Source: Lichenicola sp964245345 (GTDB lineage: Bacteria; Pseudomonadota; Alphaproteobacteria; Acetobacterales; Acetobacteraceae). Taken from it: a stretch of 34,171 bases of DNA. Each line of letters opens with the position of its first letter. The stretch's first letter is position 1. The position numbers and the translations under genes were made by a program. This document shows, one piece after another, positions 9,636-23,200 of the stretch. Location: contig CAXTMS010000011.1 of assembly GCA_964245345.1 (NCBI GenBank), positions 1-34,171 of the forward strand, in the 5' to 3' direction. The notes below the pieces were generated by a model, which saw only the letters and a list, made by a program, of their open reading frames with translations, was not told where the DNA came from and searched no databases.

Positions 9636-10883
9636 TCAGCGCCAACCGTGACCGCCGCCATGTCCACCCCAGCCGCCGCCGTGCCCGCCGCCGCCATGCC
9701 ATCCGCCGCCGGGCCATCCGCCGCCGCCATGCCCGAACCCGCCGTGTCCGAACCCGCCATGCCAGCCGCCAGGCCAGCCGCGTCCGCCGCGACGATCCCC
9801 GCCCCATGACCGCGATGTCCAGCCGCCGCGGTGCCAACCATTCCTGGCGGCGATCAGGCCGCCGACCACGCCGCCGGCGACGGCGGCGCCGAGCACCGGA
9901 CGGAACCGGTCGCCTCGCCCATAGTCATAATCCGGATAGCCGAGGCCGCCGCGCCAGATCCCCCATCCGCTGCCGCGCCAGTCGCGTTGCCATCCGCCCA
10001 CGTCGACCTCGCCGAGATAGGCCGTGGTGAGCCCGAGCAATGGCGGCCCGATCACCAGCGGATACACCTGCGGCGCGAACACCACAGGCGGCGGCTCGGC
10101 CGCGATCAGCAACGGCGGCGGCGGCAGAACGAGAACCGGCGGTGGCACAGCCGCATAGAACACCTGTGAAGGCGCGACCACGGGTGCCGGAGCGGGCGGC
10201 CGGGCCGGAACCGCGAACTCGGCCGGCGCGCCGAGCACGATCGGCGGCGGCGCGACATAGAGCGGCGGCGGGGCGTAGACCACCACGGGCGTCGCGAACA
10301 GCGTCGCGGGACCGCCGACGACCTCGTCCTCGTCCCAGAACCAGTTCGGCTGCTCCCAGCCATAGCCGGACTGCCACCAGCCTCCCTCGTTGTACCAGCC
10401 GCCGCCGCGCTCCCAGCGCTCGGCCAACGCCGCCCCGACCAGCGCGCCGGCTCCGACGCCGAGCCCGAGCGGCAGCCAGCGTCCGTGTTCCCTGCGCCAT
10501 CCCCCGCCGCGGAAGGCGTAACGGTTACCTGGAAACCCGCCGCCGCGTCCAAGGAACGGAGGTGCGACGCGACGTGACGCGAAGCCGTGGCCGGCAAAGC
10601 CTCGTCCGCCACCCAGGCCGCCGAATGGCCCATGGCCGCCGAAGCCTCCGGGCCGACCGCTGAAGCCGCCCGGACGCCCAGCGAAGCCGCCCGGGCGTCC
10701 GCCGAACCCGCCGGGATGCCCACCGAACCCGCCTGGATGGCCGCCGAACCCGCCGCCATGCCACTGAGCCTGGCTTGGAAAGGCGCCGGACAGCACCGTC
10801 AGCACGGACAGGCCGAGAACCGGCAATAGGCGGGCACGGCGTGCGGTCGTCGGTCCCGCTCGGTTTCGCGTCGGTGACGCCAT
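9636..10883 (-). CDS. Gly/Pro/Trp-rich exported repeat protein, function unknown
   Basis: A 415-residue low-complexity protein. ATG 10883 is preferred over a TTG six bases upstream, because GGAGGGG lies about 7 bases from the ATG and too close to the TTG. Residues 14-39 form a signal peptide ending S-Q-A. There follow five heptads of the G-G-x-P-G-G-F type (47-81). A Gly/Trp/acidic region comes next (W-Y-N-E-G-G-W-W-Q, then W-F-W-D-E-D-E). A central Pro/Val-rich segment (about 200-280) follows, then a short Ala/Gly hydrophobic helix with a GxxxG-like pattern (A-A-V-A-G-G-V-V-G-G-L). The tail is Gly/His/Trp-rich. Such proteins often sit in the envelope, and His-rich tails can bind metal, but I do not recognise a family. 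Confidence 0.7.
   Translation of the reverse strand: MASPTRNRAGPTTARRARLLPVLGLSVLTVLSGAFPSQAQWHGGGFGGHPGGFGGHPGGFGGRPGGFAGRPGGFSGRPGGFGGHGPFGGLGGGRGFAGHGFASRRVAPPFLGRGGGFPGNRYAFRGGGWRREHGRWLPLGLGVGAGALVGAALAERWERGGGWYNEGGWWQSGYGWEQPNWFWDEDEVVGGPATLFATPVVVYAPPPLYVAPPPIVLGAPAEFAVPARPPAPAPVVAPSQVFYAAVPPPVLVLPPPPLLIAAEPPPVVFAPQVYPLVIGPPLLGLTTAYLGEVDVGGWQRDWRGSGWGIWRGGLGYPDYDYGRGDRFRPVLGAAVAGGVVGGLIAARNGWHRGGWTSRSWGGDRRGGRGWPGGWHGGFGHGGFGHGGGGWPGGGWHGGGGHGGGWGGHGGGHGWR
10641..10745 (-). repeat. five tandem 21-bp coding repeats (G-G-x-P-G-G-F heptads)
   Basis: Within the Gly-rich protein gene, five consecutive 21-bp units encode GGHPGGF, GGHPGGF, GGRPGGF, AGRPGGF and SGRPGGF. The DNA units are near-identical, so copy number could change by slippage. 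They are in frame and have no spacers. Confidence 0.85.
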
Positions 10884-10965
10884 CACCAAACCCCTCCGTT
10901 TCGGCCACTCAAGCAGACCGCGGTGATAGGGCTTCAGTACGGCAAGATTATGTCGATCCCGTCAC

Positions 10966-10995
10966 AAAAAAATGCACGGGAGGAGAGGGCGCCCG
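10966..10995 (-). terminator. possible terminator after otsA
   Basis: On the minus strand, 36 bases after the otsA stop, a short CGGG/CCCG stem with an 11-base loop is followed, after 4 bases, by seven Ts (A7 at 10966-10972 on the plus strand). The T run is unusual in this GC-rich DNA and supports termination. The stem is weak. Confidence 0.4.
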
Positions 10996-11030
10996 ACCAC
11001 CTTGCCCGGTCGATCCGGCCGCGTTCCCGC

Positions 11031-12524
11031 TCAGTTGACCGAGCGCGAGCCGGGTTGGGTGGACACGATGCGGATGTCGTTGCCGGTTCCGGTGCGTCGC
11101 TCGATCGGAAGCTCGGCGACCCGCGGCGGCCGCGCCGGACGCGGCACCTCGCCGCCGGCGCGCGACAGCGCCGACACGAACGACCGGCCCCAGCCCAACG
11201 CCGACGCGTCCTTGATCGCTTCCCAGCAGGCTTTCCAGCGGTCCTGCCGCTCCGGCCGGCTCATGCGCAGCGCGAGGTCGAGCGCGTCGGCGATCTCGTC
11301 GGGGTCGACCGGGTTGACCAGGATCGCCGCACCCAGCTGCCGTGCGGCACCGGCGAACTTGGACAGGACCAGCACGCCCGGATCGTCCGGGTCCTGCGCC
11401 GCGACGTATTCCTTGGCGACCAGGTTCATGCCGTCGCGCAGCGGCGTCACCAGCCCGATCCGCGCTTCCCGCATGAAGCCGGCGATGGCATCACGGGCGA
11501 CGCCGCGGCTGATCAGCCGGATCGGCACCCAGTCCGACTCGCCCAGCCGGGCGTTGATCGCTCCGGCCGCCCCTTCCAGGTCGTCGCGCAGGGTCTGGTA
11601 GGCGTCCACGTCCTGCCGGCTGGCGGCGGCGATCTGCAGAAAGGTGGTCTGCCGCGTCCACTCGTGCCGGCTCTCGATCAGCCTGCGGTAGCCGGCCAGG
11701 CGATGACGCAGGCCCTTGGTGGGATCCATGCGGTCGACGCCCAGGATCAGGCTCTGCCCGTCCAGGCTGCGGCGCAGGCGCTCGGTTTCGGCGTTGCCGT
11801 GCGCCTCGGCCGCCATCTCGGCGAAGTCGGCGGGATCGATCTCCACCGGGAACGCGCCGACGCGGATCTGCCGGTTGCCGAGTTGCAGCCCGCCGCCGGC
11901 CAGGCGGGCGGCGCCGGCGATGCGCTGTGCGGAGGCGGAAAAGTTCTCCGCGTCGTTCGCGGTCTGGAAGCCGAGCAGGTCGGCGGACAGCAGGTCGCGT
12001 ATGAACAGCGCCGCGTCGGGCACGGAGGAGATCATGTCCGGGCTCGGGAACGGCGTGTGCAGGAAGAAGCCGATCGGGCAGGACACGTTGCGCGCGCGCA
12101 GCACCGCCGCCATCGCCAGCAGGTGATAGTCGTGGATCCAGATGGTGTCGCTCGGCCGCAGCAGCGGCAGCAGCACGTCGGTGAGGCGGGCATTCACCGC
12201 CCGGTAGCCCTGCAGGCTGCGCCGGTCGAAGTTCATCTGCTCCGGCAGCGAGTGCATCAGCGGCCACAGCGTGCCGTTGGAAAAGTTGTTGTAGTACAGC
12301 TCGTGCTCGGACGGCGTCAGGTCGACGGTGGCATACTCGACCGAGCCGTGCTGCGCCATCTCGGGGACCTGGCAACCCTTGCCCTCCGAGATTCGGCCGC
12401 TCCAGCCGAACCAAAGGCCGCCCTGCCGCTCCATCAGGTCGTTCAGCGCCACCGCGAGGCCGCCCGCCTTGGCGTCGCCGGTCGGAATGGAGACCCTGTT
12501 GGAGACGACGACCAGTCTGCTCAT
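11031..12524 (-). CDS. otsA: alpha,alpha-trehalose-phosphate synthase (UDP-forming)
   Basis: A 497-residue GT20 glycosyltransferase that joins UDP-glucose and glucose-6-phosphate into trehalose-6-phosphate. Visible are the N-terminal S-N-R-V with a following A-G-G-L (about 20-23), H-D-Y-H-L-L (131-136), F-F-L-H-T-P-F-P, and D-R-M-D-P-T-K-G-L (264-272), which binds phosphate and donor. Also visible is P-L-R-D-G-M-N-L-V-A-K-E-Y with its donor-binding acidic residues. ATG 12524 is chosen for GGGAGA 7 bases upstream and for the conserved M-S-R-L-V-V-V-S-N-R start. It is the last gene of the glgE operon direction, 161 bp after malQ. No otsB phosphatase is in view, so T6P must be dephosphorylated by an enzyme encoded elsewhere. 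Confidence 0.95.
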   Translation of the reverse strand: MSRLVVVSNRVSIPTGDAKAGGLAVALNDLMERQGGLWFGWSGRISEGKGCQVPEMAQHGSVEYATVDLTPSEHELYYNNFSNGTLWPLMHSLPEQMNFDRRSLQGYRAVNARLTDVLLPLLRPSDTIWIHDYHLLAMAAVLRARNVSCPIGFFLHTPFPSPDMISSVPDAALFIRDLLSADLLGFQTANDAENFSASAQRIAGAARLAGGGLQLGNRQIRVGAFPVEIDPADFAEMAAEAHGNAETERLRRSLDGQSLILGVDRMDPTKGLRHRLAGYRRLIESRHEWTRQTTFLQIAAASRQDVDAYQTLRDDLEGAAGAINARLGESDWVPIRLISRGVARDAIAGFMREARIGLVTPLRDGMNLVAKEYVAAQDPDDPGVLVLSKFAGAARQLGAAILVNPVDPDEIADALDLALRMSRPERQDRWKACWEAIKDASALGWGRSFVSALSRAGGEVPRPARPPRVAELPIERRTGTGNDIRIVSTQPGSRSVN

Positions 12525-12685
12525 GGCATTCTCCCTATCGGGCCACCGGTCGCCGGACACCGAGCAGGACGCCGCTCAACTGCCCGGATTTGGAGGACAA
12601 CCGCCGTGAAGGCATCTTAACGCAACAATAAGCGCCGCCACGGAACCAAGTTGCACCGGATGGGACAAAAGCTCCAGTCCGCCGT

Positions 12686-14710
12686 TCAGCCGCGTCGTTG
12701 CTGCTCCAGGCGACGCAGCCTGAGCGTGGTCCGCTCCCCGGACAGCACCATCCCGACCGGATCGTGCAGGCGCCGGCGCCAGTTCGGCTGCTCGGTGACG
12801 GTGCCCGGAACGTTGGGCTGCTCCTCCAGCCCAAGCGCGTCCTCGGTCGGCACCATCGCCAGCTCGCAGGCCGAGCCGCCAACCTGGGCCACCGCGGCAT
12901 CCACCACCGGAACCGTGTCCCACACCGCCGGCGTCGGGCCGGACGCGGCACCGCTGGCCTGCATCGCGGTCCACAGCTCGGTCCGGGCCGTTGCCCGCTC
13001 CGCCAGCTCGCGCTGCTCGTCCGCTTCCGAGCCGCCCAGGGCCCGCCTGGTGCCGATGTCGTGTCCCTTCCACCACCCGGCCACGGTGGGCAGGTCGTGG
13101 GTGCTGGTCATGGCGCTGGCCTGGCGGGTCCAGCCCGCCGGCGAGTTGAACCCCTTGTCGTCGCGCTCGAACCACAACACCCGCATGCCGTCGATGCCGG
13201 CCTGCTGCAGCCGGTCCTGGAAGCCGGCCGGGACGGTCCCGAGATCCTCGCCGAGCACGATCGCGCGGTTGCGCACAGACTCCAGCCGGACGAGTCGGAT
13301 CAGGTCTGTTTCAGGCAGCTGCAGATAGGCGCCGTCGGCGGCGCTGCGGCCTTCCGGAACCACCCAGAGCCGGTTCAGCCCCATGGCATGGTCGATGCGC
13401 ACCCCGCCGGCGTGACGCATGGCGCCTTCCAGCATCTCGATAAAGGCGCGGAAGCCGTTGGCCCGCAGGCCGCGGCCCGAAAAGGCGGTGATGCCCCAGT
13501 TCTGCCCCGCGCGCTGCAGCAGGTCCGGGGGCGCTCCCACCGTCAGCCCGATCAGGGTTTCCCCCTGGCGGCTCCAGCAATGGCTGCCGCCGGAGTCGGT
13601 GCCGACCGCCAGGTCCGACACCAGGCCGATCGCCATCCCGGCGTCGGTCGCCGCCTGCTGCGCCATCCCCAGCTCCTGGTCGGCACGATGCTGCAGCCAG
13701 GCATGAAACGTGATCTCGTCCGGGTGGGCGGCGGCGAACGCGACCGCACCGGGCGCGTGGGGGTCGCGGAACTGCTCCGGCCAGTCCTTCCAGTGCCAGG
13801 CGCCTCCCTTCTCCCGCCACAGATGGGCGTGCAGCGCTTCGAACAGCGCATGCGACTCCAGCTTGTCGCCTTGCCCGGCGCGCCACGCCGCGAACCCGTC
13901 ATCCGCCACGCCGCTGTCGAAGGAGCGGCGCAGGCGTCGCAGCCGGTCGCGCCCCACCGCGGGCCAGTCCACCAGGTCCAGCGTTTCCAGGCGCGCCGCC
14001 TCCTCGCCCGGGTGGTCGGCGGCGACGTGCAGCACGTTGAGCATGATCCGGCTGGACGGCGCATACGGGCTGAACCGGTCCGGATCGGCGGAGAACTGCG
14101 CGTGCACCGGGCTGATCGACACCGCCGACGCGCCGTGGGCGGCGGCTTCCCGCACGAACTCCGCCAGCGCCGTGAAGTCGCCCACGCCGCCGTCGCCCGG
14201 ACGGCGCAGCGCGTAGAGCTGTTGCGCCAGGCCCCAGCCGCGTGGCGCGTGGCCGCGCTCGAGCCCGGGAGCCGCGAACGCGTTGGCGATCCCGAAGCAG
14301 CGTGGCGGGGCCACAGCGACGCCCGTTTCGCGCCCGTCGATCTCCAGCCGGTAATAGCCGGGCTCGGCAGGCAGGGTCAGGCGGGCACCTCCATTCGCCG
14401 CCGTGGCGGTTCCGGACGACACCGCGCCGTGCTCGCTTTCCATCCGCCAGGCGCCGGGGCGGACCGGCAGCACCAGCTCGCCGCCTGCGTCCCCGGTCAG
14501 GCGCGGCGCCAGGTCCGCGTCCTCGCGTTCCAGAGTGGCGACCAGCGCGCGCGCGTCGTCGTTCGACCGGGCGTCCAGCCCGAGCGCCGCGAGTGCTGCC
14601 GTGAGGTTGTCGGGCGTGACCGCATGCGTCCTGCCGAACGCGTCTTCCCAGCGCGTCGACAAGCCGGCCCGCGTCGCCAGCGTTTCCAGCAGGCCGTCCT
14701 CGACGCTCAT
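12686..14710 (-). CDS. malQ: 4-alpha-glucanotransferase (amylomaltase)
   Basis: A 674-residue GH77 enzyme that transfers alpha-1,4-glucan segments between chains and can release glucose. Catalytic motifs are visible: V-R-I-D-H-A-M-G-L (Asp nucleophile), V-L-G-E-D-L-G-T-V-P (Glu acid/base) and S-T-H-D-L-P-T (third Asp). The roughly 150-residue N-terminal region is typical of longer bacterial MalQ. The ATG overlaps the glgB stop (ATGA), so translation is coupled. In a GlgE-type operon it would remodel short malto-oligosaccharides, either priming the glucan or recycling it. The much longer open frame upstream is the shadow of glgB in another frame. Confidence 0.94.
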   Translation of the reverse strand: MSVEDGLLETLATRAGLSTRWEDAFGRTHAVTPDNLTAALAALGLDARSNDDARALVATLEREDADLAPRLTGDAGGELVLPVRPGAWRMESEHGAVSSGTATAANGGARLTLPAEPGYYRLEIDGRETGVAVAPPRCFGIANAFAAPGLERGHAPRGWGLAQQLYALRRPGDGGVGDFTALAEFVREAAAHGASAVSISPVHAQFSADPDRFSPYAPSSRIMLNVLHVAADHPGEEAARLETLDLVDWPAVGRDRLRRLRRSFDSGVADDGFAAWRAGQGDKLESHALFEALHAHLWREKGGAWHWKDWPEQFRDPHAPGAVAFAAAHPDEITFHAWLQHRADQELGMAQQAATDAGMAIGLVSDLAVGTDSGGSHCWSRQGETLIGLTVGAPPDLLQRAGQNWGITAFSGRGLRANGFRAFIEMLEGAMRHAGGVRIDHAMGLNRLWVVPEGRSAADGAYLQLPETDLIRLVRLESVRNRAIVLGEDLGTVPAGFQDRLQQAGIDGMRVLWFERDDKGFNSPAGWTRQASAMTSTHDLPTVAGWWKGHDIGTRRALGGSEADEQRELAERATARTELWTAMQASGAASGPTPAVWDTVPVVDAAVAQVGGSACELAMVPTEDALGLEEQPNVPGTVTEQPNWRRRLHDPVGMVLSGERTTLRLRRLEQQRRG

Positions 14711-16903
14711 GCCTTCGGCACCAGGATCAGGGTGGACAGCGGCGGCAGCGTCAGGGTCAGCGAGGCGGGCTGGTCGTGCAGCGGCACCTCGGCGGCGGTC
14801 ACCAGGCCATGGTTGCCCACGTTGGAGCCGCCATAGCGGGCCGCGTCGCTGTTCAGCAGCTCCTCCCAGTCGCCTGCCTGGCTGACGCCGACGGCGTAGC
14901 CATGGCGCACCACGGGGGTGAAGTTGCACACCACCAGCGCCGGCCGCTGTCCCCAGTGGCCGTAACGCAGCCAGGCGAACACGCTCTGGTCGGCATCGTG
15001 CAGCACCACCCAGCGGAAGCCGTCGCCCTCGGTGTCCCTGGCGTGCAGCGCCGGCTCGCTGCGGTAGACCGCGTTCAGGTCGCGCAGCAGCAGCTGCACG
15101 CCGCGGTTGGCGGGCGTGTCGAGCAGGTTCCAGTCCAGGCCTGTGTCGTGGTTCCATTCCCGCCACTGCGCGATCTCGCTGCCCATGAACAGCAGCTTCT
15201 TGCCCGGATGGGTCCACATGAAGCCGTAATAGGCGCGCAGGTTGGCGAAGCGCTGCCAATTGTCGGCGCCCGGCATCTTGCCGATCATCGAGCCTTTTCC
15301 GTACACCACCTCGTCGTGGCTGATCGGCAGCACGAAACGCTCGGAAAAGGCGTAGACCAGGCCGAACGAGATCTCGCCATGGTGCCACTTGCGGTGCACC
15401 GGCTCGCCCTGGATGTAGTGCAGGGTGTCGTGCATCCACCCCATGTTCCACTTGTAGTCGAAGCCGAGCCCGCCGTCGTCGGCAGGGCGCGTGACGTGCG
15501 GGAACGACGTGGACTCTTCCGCCACCAGGATCGCCCCCGGTGCCACCTCCTTCACCGCCCGGCTGAGGTCCTGCAGGAAGGCGATCGATTCGAGGTTCTC
15601 CCGCCCGCCGTAGCGGTTCGGCACCCATTCGCCCTGCTTGCGGCTGTAGTCGCGATACAGCATGGAGGCGACGGCATCGACGCGCAGCCCGTCGATGTGA
15701 AAGTGCCGGAGCCAGAACAGGCCGCTGGCGATCATGAAGCCGCGCACCTCGTTGCGGCCCAGGTTGTAGATGAAGGTGTTCCAGTCCTGGTGGTAGCCCT
15801 CGAACGGGTTGCCGTGCTCGTAAAGCGCGGTGCCGTCGAAATGCGCCAGACCGTGCGCGTCGGTCGGGAAGTGCGCCGGGACCCAGTCCAGCACCACGCC
15901 CAGCCCTGCGGCGTGGCAGCGGTCGACGAACCGGGCGAACTCCGCCGGCGGCCCCATGCGCGAGGTGGGGGCGAACTGCCCCAGCACCTGGTAGCCCCAG
16001 GAGCCGCCGAACGGATGCTCCATGATCGGCATCAGCTCGATGTGGGTGAAGCCCAGCTCCTTGACGTAGGGGATCAGCCGGTTGCCGAGCCGCTCCCAGT
16101 TCGGCGTCGCGCCGTCCTCGTGCGGCAGCCAGGACATGGCGTGCAGCTCGTAGAACGACAGCGGCGCGTCCGGAGCCTGCCGGGCGGCACGGCCTGCCAT
16201 CCAGTCGGCGTCGGTCCAGGCATGGGGCGTTGGATCCGGCACCACCGACGCGGTGGCCGGCGGCAGCTCGGCCTGCCAGGCCACCGGATCGGCGCGCCAG
16301 GGCAGCAGGTTGCCGTCCGGCCCGACCAGCTCGTACTTGTAGGGATCGCCGGCGGCGGCACCGGGCACGAACAGCTCCCACACCCCGGAGGGCTGGCGCA
16401 CCCGCATCGGGTTGCGCCTGCCGTCCCAGTTGTTGAACGAGCCGACCACCGACACGCGCTGCGCGTTCGGGGCCCAGACCGCGAAGCGCGTGCCCTCGAC
16501 CCCGTCCACCGTCACCACGTGCGCCCCGAGCACCTGTGCCAGGTCACGGTGCCTGCCTTCGGAAATCAGGTAGATGTCGAGCTCGCCGAGCAAGGGCGGG
16601 AACGCATACGGGTCGGCCACCTCGCGCACCGCCTCGCCGCCGCCCGCGTCCGGCGCCGACACCCGCAGCCGGTAGGGCTGGTCGCCCTGCACCAGCCCCG
16701 ACCACAGCCCGTCGCCGTGCACCCGGGTCAGGGTGCCGCGCACGAAGCCGCTGGTGGCGTCGACCGCCTCGACCCGGGACGCGTCGGGCAGGAAGGCGCG
16801 CACCGCCACCCCGTTCTCGACCGGGTGCGGCCCGAGCAGGGAGAACGGGTCGCCGTGCCTGGCGCGGACAAAGGAGTCGACGGCGCCCGGATGCGGCAGG
16901 TGC

Positions 16904-16911
<8 letters not shown>
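14707..16911 (-). CDS. glgB: 1,4-alpha-glucan branching enzyme
   Basis: A 734-residue GH13 branching enzyme of the long type. An N-terminal extension (about 1-110) precedes a CBM48 domain (F-A-V-W-A-P-N-A, then G-S-F-N-N-W-D, about 143-165). The catalytic barrel follows: nucleophile Asp412 in L-R-V-D-A-V, acid/base Glu in A-E-E-S-T near 465, and Asp533 in S-H-D-E-V. It forms alpha-1,6 branches on alpha-1,4-glucan. ATG 16911 is preferred over a GTG at 16929, since GGAG lies about 9 bases upstream of the ATG and the GTG has no clear ribosome site. It overlaps the treS-mak stop by 8 bp. The genes glgC and glgA are absent nearby, so the substrate chain is probably supplied by GlgE. Confidence 0.95.
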
Positions 16912-20272
<3,361 letters not shown>

Positions 20273-20282
20273 GAAGGATGCC

Positions 20283-23200
20283 TCAGGAAGCTGGTGCGGC
20301 GCGCCAGATCAGGTAGGGCCGATCCGGCGTCAGGGTGATGGAATGGTTGCGGCCGGACAGAACGAAGCTGTTGCCGCCGAGGAGGTCGTCGACCGCAAGC
20401 CTGCCCTGGTCGGGCAGGCTCCACTTCCACAGCGGGATGTCGATCGCGCTGGTCTGGACGTGGTTCGGATCCAGGCTGATCGCCACCACGATCGTGTTGC
20501 TCCGGTCGCGCGTCGTCTTCTCGAACAACAGCACCGCCTCGTTCGCCGCCTGCAGGAAGCTGATGCCGTGATGGGTGCGCAGCGCGGGGTTCTCGCTGCG
20601 GATCGCGTTGAGCCGGGTGATCTCGGCGACGATGTTTCCCGGCCTGTTCCAGTCCCAGTGCCGGATCTGGAACTTCTCGCTGTCGAGGTACTCCTCCTTG
20701 CCCGCCGCCAGCGGCGTGCCTTCGCACAGCTCGAAGCCGTTGTACACCCCCCACAGCCCGGACAGGGTGGCGGCCGCGGCGGCGCGGATCAGGAACGCGC
20801 CGCGCGTGGTGTTCTGCAGGAAGAACGGGTTGATGTCCGGCGTGTTGACGAAGAAATGCGGCCGGAAGAAATCCTTGGGCGCCTCGGTGGTCAGCTGCGT
20901 CAGGTACTCCGTCAGCTCCGCCTTGGTGTTGCGCCAGGTGAAGTAGGTGTAGCTTTGGCTGAAGCCCACCTTGCCGAGCCGGTTCATCACCTTGGGCCGG
21001 GTGAACGCTTCGGCCAGGAACACCGCGTCGGGATAACGCGCGCGCACCTCGCCGATCATCCACTGCCAGAACGGGAACGGCTTGGTGTGCGGGTTGTCGA
21101 CCCGGAACAGCCGGATGCCGTGGGAGCACCAGAACAGTACTACGTTGGCCAGCGCCATCCACAGCCCGGGCACGCTGCCCGGGGCGTAGAAGTCGACGTT
21201 GACGATGTCCTGGTACTTCTTCGGCGGGTTCTCGGCGTAGCGGATGCTCCCGTCCGGCCGCCAGTCGAACCAGTCCCTGTGCTCCTTCAGCCATGGATGA
21301 TCCGGCGCGCACTGGATTGCGAAGTCGAGCGCCAGCTCCAGCCCGTGCGCTTCCGCCGCGCGCCTGAGGTGCAGGAACTCCTGCAGCGTTCCCAGCTGCG
21401 GGTGGATCGCGTCGTGGCCGCCTTCCGCGGTGCCGACCGCATACGGGCTGCCGACGTCCTCCGGCCCCGGGGTGAGGGTGTTGTTCGGCCCCTTGCGGTT
21501 GAGCCGGCCGATCGGATGGATCGGCGGGAAGTACAGCACGTCGAAGCCCATCGCCCGGATGCGCGGCAGGTGGCGCTCCACGTCGGCGAAGGTGCCATGG
21601 CGGCTGGCGTCGTCCGCCATGGAGCGCGGGAACACCTCGTACCAGCTGGCGAAGCCGGCACCGGTGCGCTCCGCGTCGACCGGGATCTCCGCGCTGTAAA
21701 CGCCGAACGGCCTGGCATCCGCCGCCGCCATGAGCGCCGCCAGCTCCTCCGACAGCAGCGTGGACCTTCGCCCGTCCTCGTCCGCGGCCTCGATTGCGGC
21801 CAGCATGGTTCGCAATGCGGCGCTGCCGCGTGCCGCGGCCTCCCTCACATGCGCCACGCCCTCGACGATCTCCAGCGCGGTTGGCACTCCGGCCTTGTGC
21901 TTGGCGCCCAGCTCGTGCCGATACGTCGCCCACACGTCCCGCCACGCCTGCACCCTGTATTGGTGCGGACCGCGCCGCTCCAGCGGGAAGCTCGCCTGCC
22001 AGCGGTCGTTGCCGAGCAGGCGCATGGGCGTTTCGTGCCAGTCGACGTCACCGGGCCCCTGCCATTGCAGCGCCGCGGCCAGCATGTCGTGGCCGTCGCC
22101 GACCACGTCGATCTCCACCTCGACCGTGTCGCCGGCCGTGCGCTTGACCGGGAACAGGCCGCCATCCACCGCCGGGCTCGGCGCTTCCAGCGCCAGCCTC
22201 GGCCATTGTCCGGCCCTGGCGGCGGAGTCCGCATCGAGCGGCAGCGGCGTACCGTTGTGCAGGCGGTCGGCGCGGAACGCGCACAGCGCGCCGGGCGGCA
22301 GCGTCACCGGATGGCCCGGCACCAGCTTCTCGTGGCCGGTGGGATCGTCGGTTCCCGCCAGGGGCGCAAAGGCCGAGAACGCGCCGCCGCTCCAGGGCAG
22401 CACGCTTGACGGGTCGAAGGAAGCCGGCGTCGTGCCGCTGGTGTTCAGCAGCAGAAGCGTCGCGTCCTGGCTGGTGCGCGGATCGTCGGTGGTGCCGCGC
22501 AGGATCGCCGTCACGGCCTGTCCGGGCGACGAAAGCAGGTGCGGCAGTCCCAGGTCCCGGGTCTGGTCGGCGATCGCCGCCAGCCGCGCGGCCTCGTCCG
22601 CCGCAGCCGCCCCTGCAGGCACGATCCAGCCGATGCCGTCGGCAACCGCAAGGCCGAGCAGGCGGCGCAAGCCCGCGTCCGGATCCGACGGCAGCGGCGC
22701 CAGCACCGGGGCGACGCGGCGCAGCACCGCCAGCTCGGCGGCGAACCAGTCGGCCTTGCCGTCCCACCAGGCAAGCGACGACAGCACGCCGTGCAGCCCG
22801 AGCCCGGCAAAGCTCTCGATCTCCGTCCACGGGATGCCGCTGGTGTCGACGATCAGCACGACGTCGGGCGCCGTTGTCCGGATCGCGCGCAGCAGGGGCA
22901 GCCGGAGCCCGTCCGGCACCCGGGCCAGGCCGAGCAACCGTGCTCCCGACACGCCCTGCCCGGACAGGTCGCCCAGCACGTCGCCCCAGAAGCCGCCGAT
23001 CGCTTCGGCCTCGGCGACCGACCCCAGCTGCGCCTCGTTGCTCGCGTCGGAGAAGTCCTGCCGTGGGTCGAGCGCCAACTCCGGTGCCGGCCGCGGAAAC
23101 AGCTCCGGCCGCGTCGTCGCGGCAGTTCCGTCCGAGGCCACCCGGACGACGTGCAGGTCCAGCAGCACGGGTAGGTCCGGCAACGGCGAGGGAAGAACAG

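Noticed and set aside
10641..10745. Tandem repeats as a CRISPR-like or intergenic repeat array
   Set aside because: Units are in-frame coding heptads with no spacers inside a protein gene.
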